A stretch of DNA of 42,537 nucleotides from Candidatus Gemmiger avistercoris (GCA_019116705.1 DXBF01000048.1:1-42537); one strand, 5' to 3'; shown: positions 30,120 through 39,233, numbered from the stretch's first letter. Notes: generated by a model not told the origin, from the sequence alone. Made by a program: numbers and translations.

Positions 30120-32195
30120 TCACTCGTCGTCGGAGAGGTTGCCCAGGGCTTTCGCCTGTTCGATGACCTTGCCTTCCAGGTTGGAGGGCAGGGTCTCGTA
30201 GCGGACGAAATCAAACGTATACCAGCCGCGGCCCTGGGTGAGCTGCCGCAGGAAGGTGGTGAAATCCTGCATTTCCGCCATGGGCACTTCCGCTTCCACG
30301 CTCTGCAGGCCGTCCTCGTCGGGGCTCATGCCCAGCACGCGGCCGCGCCGCTTGGTGACCTCGCCCATGATGTCGCCGGTATTGTCCGCCGGGACATGCG
30401 CTTTCAGCGCGCCGATGGGTTCCAGCAGCACGGGGCCCGCCTCGGGAACAGCCGCCTTATAGGCCAGCTTGGCCGCCATGATGAACGCCATTTCGCTGGA
30501 GTCCACGGGATGGTAGCTGCCGTCCAGCAGGGTGGCTTTCATGCCCACCATCGGGTACCCCGCCAGCACGCCGTGCTCGGCGGCCTGCCGCACGCCCTTT
30601 TCGACCGCCGGGAAGAAGTTCTTCGGCACGCTGCCGCCGAACACGTTCTCGGCAAATTCCACGCCCTCGCCCTCGATGGGCTCGAACTGGATCCACACGT
30701 CGCCGAACTGGCCGTGGCCGCCGGTCTGCTTCTTGTGGCGGCCCTGGGCCTTGCAGCTCTTGCGGATGGATTCACGGTACGGCACGCGCGGGGCTTCCAG
30801 CGTGATCTCCACGCCGAACTTGTTCTTCAGCTTGGCCACCGCCACTTCCAGGTGCTGGGTGCCCAGGCCGCCGATGATCTGCTGTTTGGTCTCGGGGTCG
30901 GTGTGGAAGGTGATGGCCGGGTCCTCCTCGATCAAACGGGCCAGCGCGCCGGAGACCTTGCCCTCGTCGCCCTTCTTGGCCACCTTGACCGCCATGCGGT
31001 AGTTGGCGATGGGGTAGACGGGCGCGGGCAGGGCCGCCACGCGGGCCGGGTCGCAGAGGGTGTCGCCGGTTTTGGCGGCGGGCAGCTTGGCTACCGCGCC
31101 GATATCGCCGGTGGTGATGGCCGGGGTATCGGTCTGCTTCTTGCCGCAGACCGTCAGCGTCTTGCCCAGGCGTTCCGGCTGGCCGGTGCGGGCGTTGACG
31201 ACGTTGCTGGCGGCGGTCAGTTTGCCCGCCAGCACCTTGATAAAGCTCAGCTTGCCCACAAAGGGGTCCGCCACGGTCTTGAACACGTAGGCGCAGACCG
31301 GGGCGTCGGGGTCGGCGGTGATCTCCACGGGGTCGCCGTCCTTGGTCTCGCCCACGGCGGCGGCGGTGTCGGCGCCGGGCAGCAGCACGTTCATGTTGTA
31401 CAGCAGCATATCCAGCGCCTGGTTGTTGACGGCGCTGCCGCAGAACACCGGCGTGATCTGGCCGCCGCGCACGCCCGTGGCCATGCCCTGGACGATTTCC
31501 TCGGTGGTGAAGGGTTCGCCGGAGAAGAACTTCTCCATCAGCGCTTCGTCGGTCTCGGCGATGGCCTCGCTCATGGCCTGGATCAGACCCTCGAAGCGGT
31601 GGCCGATGTCGGGCAGGTCGATCTGGATCTGCTTGCCGCCCTCATACTTGAACGCCTTCTGGCTGAACAGGTTGATGTACGCCACGGTGCCGTCGTCCAG
31701 GCGCACCGGCACCACGCAGGGGCACACGCTGGGCCCGAACTGGATCTTCATCTGTTCCAGGACCTTGAAATAGTCGGCGTTCTCCAGGTCGGTCTTGGTC
31801 ACAAAGATCATCCGCGCCTTGTTGTTCTTGCAGGCCAGCCGGTAGGCTTTCTCGGCGCCCACGCTGACGCCCGAACGGGCCGACACGCAGATCAGCACGC
31901 TCTCGGCCGCCATGACGCCCTCGGCTTCGCCGGTCTCAAAGTCAAACAGGCCCGGGGTGTCGATCAGGTTGTATTTGATGCCCTGGTACTCCACCGGGAT
32001 CACGCTGGAATTCAGCGACGCTTTGCGGCGAATTTCCTCGGGGTCAAAGTCACTGGCGGCGGTGCCGTCCTCCACACGGCCCATGCGCTCGGTCGCGCCG
32101 CTCAGATACAGCAGCGCCTCGGTCAGCGTCGTCTTGCCGCATCCGGCATGACCGGCCACCAGGATGTTGCGGATGTCTTTGCTTGCATAGTCCAT
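30120..32195 (-). CDS. Elongation factor G-like GTPase (EF-G paralogue)
   Basis: 691 residues with the full five-domain EF-G layout. G1 is GHAGCGKTT (near residue 15) and G3 is DTPG. G4 is TKTD rather than NKxD. The switch I region, RRKASLNSSVIPVEY, lacks the RGITI motif of the housekeeping factor. Domain IV (QTGGHGQFGDVWIQFEP) and domain V (MGEVTKRRGRVLGMSPDEDG) are present. Such divergent EF-G homologues are common in Firmicutes and Actinobacteria; their role in translation, tetracycline-type protection or otherwise is unsettled. AGAGG precedes the ATG at a longish 11 bases. It is probably not the main fusA, which normally lies in the str operon. Confidence 0.87.
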   Translation of the reverse strand: MDYASKDIRNILVAGHAGCGKTTLTEALLYLSGATERMGRVEDGTAASDFDPEEIRRKASLNSSVIPVEYQGIKYNLIDTPGLFDFETGEAEGVMAAESVLICVSARSGVSVGAEKAYRLACKNNKARMIFVTKTDLENADYFKVLEQMKIQFGPSVCPCVVPVRLDDGTVAYINLFSQKAFKYEGGKQIQIDLPDIGHRFEGLIQAMSEAIAETDEALMEKFFSGEPFTTEEIVQGMATGVRGGQITPVFCGSAVNNQALDMLLYNMNVLLPGADTAAAVGETKDGDPVEITADPDAPVCAYVFKTVADPFVGKLSFIKVLAGKLTAASNVVNARTGQPERLGKTLTVCGKKQTDTPAITTGDIGAVAKLPAAKTGDTLCDPARVAALPAPVYPIANYRMAVKVAKKGDEGKVSGALARLIEEDPAITFHTDPETKQQIIGGLGTQHLEVAVAKLKNKFGVEITLEAPRVPYRESIRKSCKAQGRHKKQTGGHGQFGDVWIQFEPIEGEGVEFAENVFGGSVPKNFFPAVEKGVRQAAEHGVLAGYPMVGMKATLLDGSYHPVDSSEMAFIMAAKLAYKAAVPEAGPVLLEPIGALKAHVPADNTGDIMGEVTKRRGRVLGMSPDEDGLQSVEAEVPMAEMQDFTTFLRQLTQGRGWYTFDFVRYETLPSNLEGKVIEQAKALGNLSDDE

Positions 32196-32392
32196 GAATC
32201 GTCAAACCTCTTTTCGCGCCGGGGCTTTGTGTCCCGCCCTGCGGCGTAGATTACTGGTGAATTTGAACATTTCTCACCGATTGATTCTACTTTACCACAT
32301 CTTTGTGGAATTTTAAACAGTTTTTTCGGATTTTCAGGAAATATTTTTGCGCAACTGGCGAATACTGCGGCCCGGCGGCCGTTTTGCCGCCG

Positions 32393-34693
32393 TCACGCGG
32401 CGCCCACCCCCTTTGACGCGGCCAGCCTGAGCACCGCCACCGTGATGTCGTCCTGCTTCTCCCCGGCGCGGCGCACGGCGGCGTCGGCGATGGCCCGGGC
32501 GGCCTGTTCCGGCGTGTGGTCCAGTTTGGCGCAGAGCTGCAGCTGCTGCAGCAGCCATTCGCTGCCGTCGGCCAGCACGCCGTCGCTCACCAGCACCACC
32601 CAGTCCCCGGCGTCCAGGCCGAAGGTGGTGGAACGGCCCACGACGGTGTCCAGCACGCCCATGGGCAGGCTGGCGCCCTCCAGCGGATGGGGCACGCCGC
32701 CCCGCACCAGAAAGCTGGGGGCCGCCCCCGCCTTGAACAGCCCTGCGCGGCCGGTGTACAGGTCCACCGTCAGCAGGTCCAGCGTGGCGCCGGATTCCTG
32801 CTCGGCGTTTTTCAGGCCCAGGGCCACGTTCACCAGGCGGGCCGCGCTCTCGGCGGCAAAGCCCGCCCGCAGCAGCTGGCTGGTCAGGCGTGCGGCCATC
32901 TGGCCGTCCACGGCGGCGGCGCGGCCGGTGCCCATGCCGTCGCACAGCAGCATCTGGGCCCGGCCCGAAGCGTCGCAGAACTGCTCCAGCGCGTCCCCGC
33001 TGACCGCCTGCCCCCTGGCCGCATGGGCCGCCGCGCCGAACTGCGCCCGGAACAGCGGTTTTTCGCTGAACGTCAGCATGGTCACGGTGCGGCAGTGGGT
33101 GATCTCGGGTTCTTCCAGGTCCCGGCGGCACAGGCGGCCGACCTCCGCCCCCAGGGCCGCGGCCTCCTCCGCCGTAAAGCGGGTGCGGGCGATGGTCACC
33201 GACACCGTCAGGCGGCCCGCGAGGTCGGCGGTGACGCTGCACTCCAGCGCCTCCAGCCCCAGCCCCGCGAAAAGCTGGGCCACCTTGGCCTCCCGCCGGG
33301 GGTCCGGCAGGCCCGCCTGGCCCAGCTTGCCCGCCAGCTGGGCCAGCGCCGAAGCCAGGGCGCTGTACTGCTCGGTAAGGGCCGCGCGCAGGGTGGCGGC
33401 CCGGGCGCGGGTCTGGCGGCGGCTGCGCCACAGCCGGTAGCCGTGGTTGGCCGCCATGCACAGGTCCCCCGGATGGATGCAGACCGACAGCTGCCCCGGC
33501 AGGTCCTCCACCTCCACCCGGCCCCGGCTTTCGAGGGCGGGTTTGAGCTGGTAGAGCCCGTCCATGGCCGTGGCGTAGCCCCGCACCCAGCAGCGGCTGC
33601 GGCGGGTGCAGGTCTTGCAGGTGGTGCGGGCCACGTGCTCCACCACAAAGTCGAAATTCTCGCCCCGGGGCGGCATCTGGCGGGCGCAGACGGCGTTGAC
33701 GGTCTCGGCGATGTCGCTGAGGGTATCGGCCACGCCGGAAAGCCGCCGCGCGGCCCCGCCGAGGCCCTGGGCCGGGGCCGGGGGTGCCGGCGCCGGGAAC
33801 ACCGCCCGCAGCCATTCCCCCGGCAGGGCCAGCGCCACGCAGGCCCCCAGCCCCGCGCCCGCCGCCAGGGGCAGCACCCCCGCCGCGTCGGGGGCGGCCA
33901 GCGCGCCCAGCGTGCAGCCCGCCGTGAACACCCCCGCGCAGCGCCAGCGCTCGCCGGGGTACAGGCAGGAGGCCGCCAGGCTGCCCAGGGCCACGGCCAG
34001 CGCCGCATAGCACAGCCCGGGGCTGGCCGCCGTCAGGGCCGCCGCAAAGGCGATGCTGAGCACCGCCGTCTGCTCCAATGTACCCGCTATGGCCGCGCAC
34101 AGCCCCGCCGCCGCGGCCAGCGCCAGGCCCGGAGCCCAGGGCCCGGCGGCAAAGCGCTGCAGGCAGGCCACCCCCACGGCCAGCAGCAGGCAGGCCCCCC
34201 GCGCCTGCTGCGGCGGGAACTGTACGAACGCCCAGCCGAACCCCGCCGCCAGCAGGGCGGTACACCCCGTGGCGGCCAGCCCTGCCGGGTCCGGGACGCC
34301 CCCGGCGAAAAAAAGTTCCAGCGCCTGCACAGCCAGCAGCGTCAGGCAGCCGGCCAGCGCCCCCGTGCGGGGCCTGCCGCCGCCCAGCCACCGCCCCGCC
34401 ACAGCGGCTGCCAGCGCCCCCGCCAGCCGGAGGCCCATCGCCAGCGGCTGAAAGACCAGGCCGGCCGCCAGCGCGCCCGCGCCCGCCGCGAACAGATACC
34501 CCGGCGGGCAGCCGATGACCAGCGCCAGCCCGAAAGGCGCGGCCCCGCCGTAGACCTGCCCGGCCCCCAGCACCAGCCCCGCGCCCGCCGCGGCCCCCTG
34601 CCACAGCAGCGCCGAGGCCCGCGCCCCCGCGGGCAGCAGCGGCCCGGCGTCCGCCGCCGGAAGATGCAGATTTTCCCTTGTAAACACAGCCAC
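32393..34693 (-). CDS. spoIIE: Stage II sporulation protein E, PP2C-type serine phosphatase
   Basis: 766 residues from a GTG at 34693 preceded by GGGGG. The first about 300 residues are Ala/Leu/Gly-rich membrane helices, about ten spans, as in SpoIIE. A central region with a Cys cluster (CKTCTRRSRCWV) follows. The C-terminal about 210 residues are a PP2C phosphatase with LLCDGMGTGRAAAVDG, VLVSDGVL and QDDITVAVLRL, the metal-binding Asp motifs. SpoIIE dephosphorylates SpoIIAA to free sigma-F in the forespore and helps asymmetric division. Its presence suggests the host, or its recent ancestor, can make spores. Confidence 0.92.
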   Translation of the reverse strand: MAVFTRENLHLPAADAGPLLPAGARASALLWQGAAAGAGLVLGAGQVYGGAAPFGLALVIGCPPGYLFAAGAGALAAGLVFQPLAMGLRLAGALAAAVAGRWLGGGRPRTGALAGCLTLLAVQALELFFAGGVPDPAGLAATGCTALLAAGFGWAFVQFPPQQARGACLLLAVGVACLQRFAAGPWAPGLALAAAAGLCAAIAGTLEQTAVLSIAFAAALTAASPGLCYAALAVALGSLAASCLYPGERWRCAGVFTAGCTLGALAAPDAAGVLPLAAGAGLGACVALALPGEWLRAVFPAPAPPAPAQGLGGAARRLSGVADTLSDIAETVNAVCARQMPPRGENFDFVVEHVARTTCKTCTRRSRCWVRGYATAMDGLYQLKPALESRGRVEVEDLPGQLSVCIHPGDLCMAANHGYRLWRSRRQTRARAATLRAALTEQYSALASALAQLAGKLGQAGLPDPRREAKVAQLFAGLGLEALECSVTADLAGRLTVSVTIARTRFTAEEAAALGAEVGRLCRRDLEEPEITHCRTVTMLTFSEKPLFRAQFGAAAHAARGQAVSGDALEQFCDASGRAQMLLCDGMGTGRAAAVDGQMAARLTSQLLRAGFAAESAARLVNVALGLKNAEQESGATLDLLTVDLYTGRAGLFKAGAAPSFLVRGGVPHPLEGASLPMGVLDTVVGRSTTFGLDAGDWVVLVSDGVLADGSEWLLQQLQLCAKLDHTPEQAARAIADAAVRRAGEKQDDITVAVLRLAASKGVGAA

Positions 34694-34916
34694 GTGAGTT
34701 TCCCCCTTTATGTTGTATGCCGTACGGTGCCTGCACTATACCACGGGGCGGACGGTGGTTTTTGCCGCAGGCCGGGGAAACCCGAAAATCAGTGGGAAAG
34801 CCTGCAAATGCCCGCCGCGCGGACACCCTGCGCCGAAAAGGCCGCAAAAAAACTTCCTTCTTTGCCGGGAAGGAAGCGAAGGGATCCCAAACGGGCCGAA
34901 CCGCCGCTCCGCCCGC

Positions 34917-34950
34917 AAAAAAACGCCCCCGGCAGCCTGTGCCGCCGGGG
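34917..34950 (-). terminator. Terminator after the amidase gene
   Basis: On the minus strand a stem CCCCGGC/GCCGGGG (34944-34950 with 34927-34933) is followed by GCG and seven T (complement of As at 34917-34923). The rest of the 314-base gap to spoIIE holds nothing I can identify apart from the spoIIE ribosome binding site. Confidence 0.8.
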
Positions 34951-35007
34951 TTTGGTGGTTTTGCGCGGGCAGGCAGTGCGCGGCCCGCCCGCGTATCGGT
35001 TGTCTTT

Positions 35008-35931
35008 TTACGGTTCCTCCAGCCCGAAATATTCGCACAGGCATTGGTAGTAGAGTTCCGCCGCCGTTTGGCAGCCGTCCTCCCCGGCCAGCAGGGCCAT
35101 GTCGCCGGAACTGCTGATGAACCCCTCCTCACAGAGCACCGCCGGGCAGCCGCAGGCTTCCAGCACCGTAAAGGTGGGTTCGCTGCGGGGGGTGGCGTCG
35201 GTGGATTCATAGATCAGCTTCTCATCGTTCCAGCCGTAGTATAAGTAGCGCACGCCGGTGGTCCCGCGCAGCCGCAGCCCCAGGCCGCTGAACGCCCGGG
35301 CCGCCAGCAGCCCGAAACGCACGCTGTCGGCGTTGGTGGCAAGGCGCGGCGGCGCGGCGTAACATTCAAAGCCGGAGGAATCGCTGCTGCCGTCGTAGTT
35401 CAGGTGGATCGAAAGCAGGAATTCCGCCCCCGCGGCCTGGGCCGCCGCGCCCCGCTCGCTGGGTTTGAGGTAGGCCGTGCCGTCGGCGGTGAGCAGCGGC
35501 GCAAAACGGCCGTCGGCTTCCAGCAGGCTGTACAGCGCCCGGGCCGTGGCCAGGGTGATCTCGCTCTCCCGCAGGCCGCCCGACTCGCTGCCGTAGTCCT
35601 CCGCCCCGATGGACGGGTTCACCCCGCCGTGCCCCGGGTCGATGGCCACCACGATGCGGCCGTCCGCCGGGGCGGCCAGCCCGGCAGCCGCGCTGCCGCT
35701 TTCCTGCTGCGCGGCTTCGTCCCCTTCGGTCTGCGCGCGCCCCGCGCCGGGGCCTGCGCAGGCGTGCCACACCACAAAGGCCGCCGCCGAGGCCAGCACC
35801 AGCGCCGCCAGCGCGAACAGCAGCCCCCGGCCCCGGCGGCGCCGCCTGCGGCGGGCCCGGCCGGTATAGACGGAACGTTCCGGCGCGCGGCGCGCCGGCT
35901 CCTCATAGCGCACGATCCGACCTTTGGCCAT
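35008..35931 (-). CDS. N-acetylmuramoyl-L-alanine amidase (Amidase_3), membrane-anchored
   Basis: 307 residues from the ATG at 35931 with AAAGGAG 6 bases upstream. A very basic cytosolic N-terminus (RARRRRRRRGRG) precedes one membrane helix (about 36-56) and a low-complexity linker. The Amidase_3 domain (about 92-300) shows DPGHGG with zinc ligand His101, a Glu in SESGGLRESEITLA, the second His in SIHLNYD, and the catalytic Glu in LCEEGFISS. It cuts the bond between MurNAc and the stem peptide of peptidoglycan. In spore formers such enzymes work in cell separation or cortex handling; SpoIIE next door is suggestive only. Confidence 0.9.
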   Translation of the reverse strand: MAKGRIVRYEEPARRAPERSVYTGRARRRRRRRGRGLLFALAALVLASAAAFVVWHACAGPGAGRAQTEGDEAAQQESGSAAAGLAAPADGRIVVAIDPGHGGVNPSIGAEDYGSESGGLRESEITLATARALYSLLEADGRFAPLLTADGTAYLKPSERGAAAQAAGAEFLLSIHLNYDGSSDSSGFECYAAPPRLATNADSVRFGLLAARAFSGLGLRLRGTTGVRYLYYGWNDEKLIYESTDATPRSEPTFTVLEACGCPAVLCEEGFISSSGDMALLAGEDGCQTAAELYYQCLCEYFGLEEP

Positions 35932-36177
35932 GGCGGGCTCCTTTCTTTGCACGTCCTGCGGTTTCCCTTGCCGGAGGGGTCCGGCCCCCCTTTTATATAA
36001 CATCGTAGCACGCGGTTGTGTCCAAGTTGTGTCGGAGTTGTAACGCCCCGCGGAATTTGTCGAAAACTGGAAGCCCTTTTCTGCCACACCCGGCGGGCTT
36101 CTGTACAAATTTTTTCAAAATTACGCGCCGCAGCGCCATCCGTCGGATTTTGTCGAACGGTTCCCGGCTGCCAAATA

Positions 36178-36206
36178 TTGACAATATTACCAAGCTCTCG
36201 TATAAT
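36178..36206 (+). promoter_or_regulatory. Perfect consensus promoter of the AbrB-type regulator
   Basis: TTGACA (36178-36183), exactly 17 bases, TATAAT (36201-36206), about 90 bases ahead of the ATG. The gap from 35932 to 36295 otherwise holds the amidase gene's upstream region. A possible minus-strand promoter there, TTGGAC-17-TGTTAT, is too weak to list. Confidence 0.88.
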
Positions 36207-36295
36207 TGCTACAAGAAGTTGCGCAAGGGGACAAAAACCCCCACCACATTTTGCAGGCGCTGCCCGCAGCGCCGTTTTCCACAGGAGGTTGCTCT

Positions 36296-36547
36296 ATGAT
36301 TTCTACCGGGATCGTCCGTCATATGGATTCGCTGGGCCGCGTGGTGCTGCCCAAGGAACTGCGCCGCACCTTCGGCATCACCGCCGACACACCGCTGGAG
36401 ATCCTGACCGAAGGCGACGCCATCCTGCTGCGCAAGTACCGCCCGGCGGACGCCTGCGCGCTGTGCGGCGAGGTCTCGCCCGATTCGGTGGAACTGCACG
36501 GCAAGTTCGTCTGCCCGCGCTGCCGCGCGGCGCTGGCCGGGAAGTAA
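36296..36547 (+). CDS. AbrB/SpoVT-type transition-state regulator with CxxC pair
   Basis: 83 residues from the ATG at 36296 (AGGAGG 8 bases upstream). Residues 1-50 are a SpoVT/AbrB swapped-hairpin DNA-binding domain: ISTGIVRHMDSLGRVVLPKELR and EILTEGDAILLRKY. The C-terminal part has Cys54-x-x-Cys57 and Cys73-x-x-Cys76, a likely zinc-binding knuckle seen in clostridial AbrB proteins. It is a likely global regulator of the shift from growth to stationary phase or sporulation. It is a single gene with a perfect promoter and its own terminator. Confidence 0.9.
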   Translation: MISTGIVRHMDSLGRVVLPKELRRTFGITADTPLEILTEGDAILLRKYRPADACALCGEVSPDSVELHGKFVCPRCRAALAGK

Positions 36548-36562
36548 TACGCCGCCCAACAC

Positions 36563-36595
36563 AAAACCGCTGCCCATGCCGCAGGCAGCGGTTTT
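36563..36595. terminator. Bidirectional terminator between the AbrB and XRE genes
   Basis: A perfect 12-base-pair stem AAAACCGCTGCC (36563-36574) with its complement (36584-36595). T-rich tails follow on both strands between two converging genes. Confidence 0.9.
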
Positions 36596-36614
36596 CTCTG
36601 TTTTTTCCGGCGCG

Positions 36615-37310
36615 TCAGGGCCGCGTCGTTTCCTGCATGGTCTCCTCGGCGTTTTTGATAAGGTTCAGCAGGCTGGTGGCGTGGCGGGGGTAGTCGTGGG
36701 TCAGCCGTTCGGTGGTCAGCGCCCGGGTGGCCGGGTCCTCGCTGGCGTGCACGCCGTCCTCCCCCCGCAGCACGGCGGCCAGGTCGGCTTCGGTCAGGTG
36801 CATGGCGGCCTCGGCGCTGGCCTGCCAGCGCGCCCCCCGCACCCGGAACATGCCCGCCACGTTGCGGGGCGAAGCGTCATGCAGCTGCCGGAACACCTTG
36901 TACACCGCCAGCATCAGGTAGCGGCTGACGGCCGTGACCAGCTGCTTGTCCCCGCTTTCCTGCAATTTATCATAGAGGATCTCCAGCGAGTTCTCGATCA
37001 GCTTTTTGTACATCGTCGGCAGCACGCTGCCCCGGTAGACGCTGCCGCTGGAACTGCCGCCCGCGCCGGGCAGGTCCTCCACGCGGATGGTCTGGCCGCT
37101 GCGCTCGGCGCTGCGGCCCAGCAGGTAGTCGCAGCTGACGCCGTAATAATCCGCCACCTGGACCACAAAGGCCAGGCTGCACTCCCGGATGCCTTTTTCG
37201 TAATGGGAAAGCTGCGCCTGGCTGATGCCCAGCTCCTGCGCGGCCTGTTTCTGCGTGATGCCCCGTTCTTTACGCAGCAGCGTAAGAATGCGGCTGAACT
37301 CGTTGGCCAT
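36615..37310 (-). CDS. XRE-family transcriptional regulator
   Basis: 231 residues from the ATG at 37310 (GAGG 6 bases upstream; another ATG lies two codons earlier). A typical Cro/C1 domain spans about residues 4-62: FSRILTLLRKERGITQKQAA, ELGISQAQLSHYEKGIRE, VQVADYYGVSCDYLLG. The remaining about 165 residues are mostly helical with no recognised domain; the LLG end of the HTH plus a long helical tail is frequent in clostridial regulators. It faces the AbrB gene across a shared terminator and has its own promoter. Target genes are unknown. Confidence 0.88.
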   Translation of the reverse strand: MANEFSRILTLLRKERGITQKQAAQELGISQAQLSHYEKGIRECSLAFVVQVADYYGVSCDYLLGRSAERSGQTIRVEDLPGAGGSSSGSVYRGSVLPTMYKKLIENSLEILYDKLQESGDKQLVTAVSRYLMLAVYKVFRQLHDASPRNVAGMFRVRGARWQASAEAAMHLTEADLAAVLRGEDGVHASEDPATRALTTERLTHDYPRHATSLLNLIKNAEETMQETTRP

Positions 37311-37395
37311 ATCCATCCTCTTCCGCGGCGGGTCCCACCGGCGCGCCGCGCCGGGCCGCCGGGACCGGCCAGCCTGTTGTTTCTACGTGTTGTAT

Positions 37396-37424
37396 ATTAT
37401 ATTCGTCAAAAAACGCTTTGTAAA
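37396..37424 (-). promoter_or_regulatory. Promoter of the XRE regulator
   Basis: On the minus strand TTTACA (37419-37424), 17 bases, TATAAT (37396-37401). The 37311-37649 gap holds this promoter, the opposing one at 37585 and otherwise GC-rich sequence without recognisable features. Confidence 0.78.
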
Positions 37425-37584
37425 CCCGGCTTTCGACTGCGTTTTGCCCCGCGTTTTGCCCACGGCGCACGCCCCGCCCATATCTTGGGGCGCGCGCCGC
37501 AAAACGGGCTATAAATATTGTGGGCGGCGGGGCGCAGGGCGCGGCCGCGCCGGGATTCTGTAATCAAATTGTAACATTTTTCCA

Positions 37585-37613
37585 TTGCGGGCGCGCCCGT
37601 TTTGGGGTATGCT
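37585..37613 (+). promoter_or_regulatory. Promoter of the histidine phosphatase gene
   Basis: TTGCGG (37585-37590), 17 bases, TATGCT (37608-37613), about 35 bases ahead of the GTG start. Confidence 0.65.
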
Positions 37614-37649
37614 GGTAGCGTTACCCTAATAAGGAAAGTGAGAAACACC

Positions 37650-38288
37650 GTGAAATATTACAAACTCCATCTGATCCGCCACGGCCTGACCGCCGGGAAC
37701 CTGCAGGGGCTGTACATAGGCAGCGGCACCGACCTGCCCCTGTGCGCCGAGGGCCGCGCCCAGCTGCAGGAGCTGAAAGCGCAGTTCCGCTACCCGGAGG
37801 TATCGCTGGTGTTCACCAGCCCCCTGCTGCGGGCCACCCAGACGGCGGACGTGCTGTTCCCCGGCGTGCGCCAGATCGAACTGCAGGACCTGCGGGAGAT
37901 GGCGTTCGGCAAGTTTGAAGGCCGGCCGCTGCAGCAGCTGGTGAAAGACCCCGAGTTCGCCCGGTGGATGGACCCCACCAGCCGTGCGGTACCCGCGGGG
38001 GCCGAGGACCGGCAGGCGTTTTTTGAGCGCACTTCGGGCATGCTGATGAAAATGTTCGAGTACCTGCTGCGCACCCATACCCAGGAGGCCGCCTGCGTGA
38101 CCCACGGCGGGGTCATCATGAACATGCTGGCCCAGCACGCCCTGCCCTTCCGCAAGCCGGAGGAATGGATGACCGACCCCGGCGCGGGCTACAGCCTGCG
38201 GCTGGACGCCGAGATGTGGATGCGCGACCACCTGGCCGAAGCCTACGACGTGGTGCCGTGCGGCTACCTGGACGGGGCGGAAGAATAA
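37650..38288 (+). CDS. Histidine phosphatase (phosphoglycerate mutase-like)
   Basis: 212 residues from a GTG at 37650, with AAGGAAA upstream. The phospho-accepting His is in LIRHGLTAGNLQG near residue 11, and the second catalytic His is in CVTHGGVIMNML. Conserved Arg residues (SPLLRATQTA) and DLREMAFGKFEGR are characteristic of the branch that includes CobC-like alpha-ribazole phosphatases and broad-specificity phosphatases such as PhoE. It is soluble. No cobalamin genes are near, so I make no specific substrate claim. Confidence 0.88.
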   Translation: MKYYKLHLIRHGLTAGNLQGLYIGSGTDLPLCAEGRAQLQELKAQFRYPEVSLVFTSPLLRATQTADVLFPGVRQIELQDLREMAFGKFEGRPLQQLVKDPEFARWMDPTSRAVPAGAEDRQAFFERTSGMLMKMFEYLLRTHTQEAACVTHGGVIMNMLAQHALPFRKPEEWMTDPGAGYSLRLDAEMWMRDHLAEAYDVVPCGYLDGAEE

Positions 38289-38358
38289 GCGGCGCATGCC
38301 CGGGCGGCAAGACCGCCCGGGCATGTGTGCGCTTTTCGCGCAAAAAAGTGTTCTTTCG

Positions 38359-38387
38359 TTGCTTTTCCCCGCAAAACATGGTATGCT
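38359..38387 (+). promoter_or_regulatory. Promoter of the DUF4352-like lipoprotein
   Basis: TTGCTT (38359-38364), 17 bases, TATGCT (38382-38387), 65 bases ahead of the ATG. The -10 is the same TATGCT as in the previous gene. Confidence 0.65.
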
Positions 38388-38452
38388 GTGGGTATTCTGC
38401 GGGGGCTTCCCTGTTTTTGACCCCCAAACACGACCAAAGGAGGAGTACCCTT

Positions 38453-39139
38453 ATGAAACGCACCCGTACCCTTTGCGCCGCCCTGGCCCTGACCGCCGCG
38501 GCGGCCCTGACCGCGTGCAGCATGCCCGGCGGGTCCGGTTCCACCGCGGAGAGCGGCGCCCCCGACAGCAGCGCCCCTGACAGCAGCGCCCCTGACAGCA
38601 GCACCGCCGAGGCCCCCGCTGAAAGCGACCCCGGCGAGACCATCAGCAGCGAGGACGGCTACGGCGAAGGCCGCCTGGGCGACACCATGCAGACCTACTT
38701 CTTCGACTACACGGTGAACAGCGCCTATACCTGCACCGAGTTCGCCGGGACCACCCCCGCGGAGGGCAGCATGTTCCTGGTGGCCGACGTGACGGTGCGC
38801 AACACCGACAACCGCAGCATCGAGATGTACGACACCGATTTCCAGGCCCAGTGGGGCAGCGATGGCGAGGAAGATTTCCGCGTGCCCATCACCTACGACA
38901 CCGAAAACCAGATGGACCTGCCCACCCTGACCGATGAGCAGCTGCCCTCCACCTACACGCTGGCCGTCGACGAGGAGCGCACCGGCCTGCTGGTGTACGA
39001 AGTGCCCGCCGGGTTCCAGGATTTCTCGATCTCTTACCAGGAGATGTTCAGCGACGATTCCTACGGCGACACCTTCTTCGTCTTTTTCACGGCCGAGCCG
39101 CAGGAGGGCACGGATTCCGGGGCCCCCGCCGCCGTCTGA
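38453..39139 (+). CDS. Secreted lipoprotein with DUF4352-like domain
   Basis: 228 residues from the ATG at 38453, with AAAGGAGGA upstream. The signal peptide MKRTRTLCAALALTAAAALT ends in lipobox LTAC (Cys22). A Ser/Pro/Asp linker contains three tandem APDSS units, encoded by 15-base near-repeats. From about residue 70 the GDTMQTYFFDYTVNSAYTCT start and MFLVADVTVRNTDNRSIEM strand fit the DUF4352 immunoglobulin-like fold. Such proteins are exposed on the membrane's outer face; their function is not established. A terminator follows. Confidence 0.8.
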   Translation: MKRTRTLCAALALTAAAALTACSMPGGSGSTAESGAPDSSAPDSSAPDSSTAEAPAESDPGETISSEDGYGEGRLGDTMQTYFFDYTVNSAYTCTEFAGTTPAEGSMFLVADVTVRNTDNRSIEMYDTDFQAQWGSDGEEDFRVPITYDTENQMDLPTLTDEQLPSTYTLAVDEERTGLLVYEVPAGFQDFSISYQEMFSDDSYGDTFFVFFTAEPQEGTDSGAPAAV

Positions 39140-39161
39140 CGCCGTTCGTTTTACCGCAAGC

Positions 39162-39196
39162 ATCCGGGCATGGCAGCCGCCATGCCCGGATTTTTT
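39162..39196 (+). terminator. Terminator after the DUF4352-like lipoprotein gene
   Basis: A perfect 13-base-pair stem (39162-39174 with 39179-39191), AGCC loop, then a run of six T. Confidence 0.92.
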
Positions 39197-39233
39197 ATCT
39201 GCCGTTTGCCCGCCGCCTGCTTCCGGCAAAGCC

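Noticed and set aside
32334-35210. 958-codon frame on the minus strand across spoIIE and its upstream region
   Set aside because: It is a Gly/Ala/Arg/Pro-rich alternative frame. The SpoIIE frame has membrane helices and PP2C motifs and a usable start.
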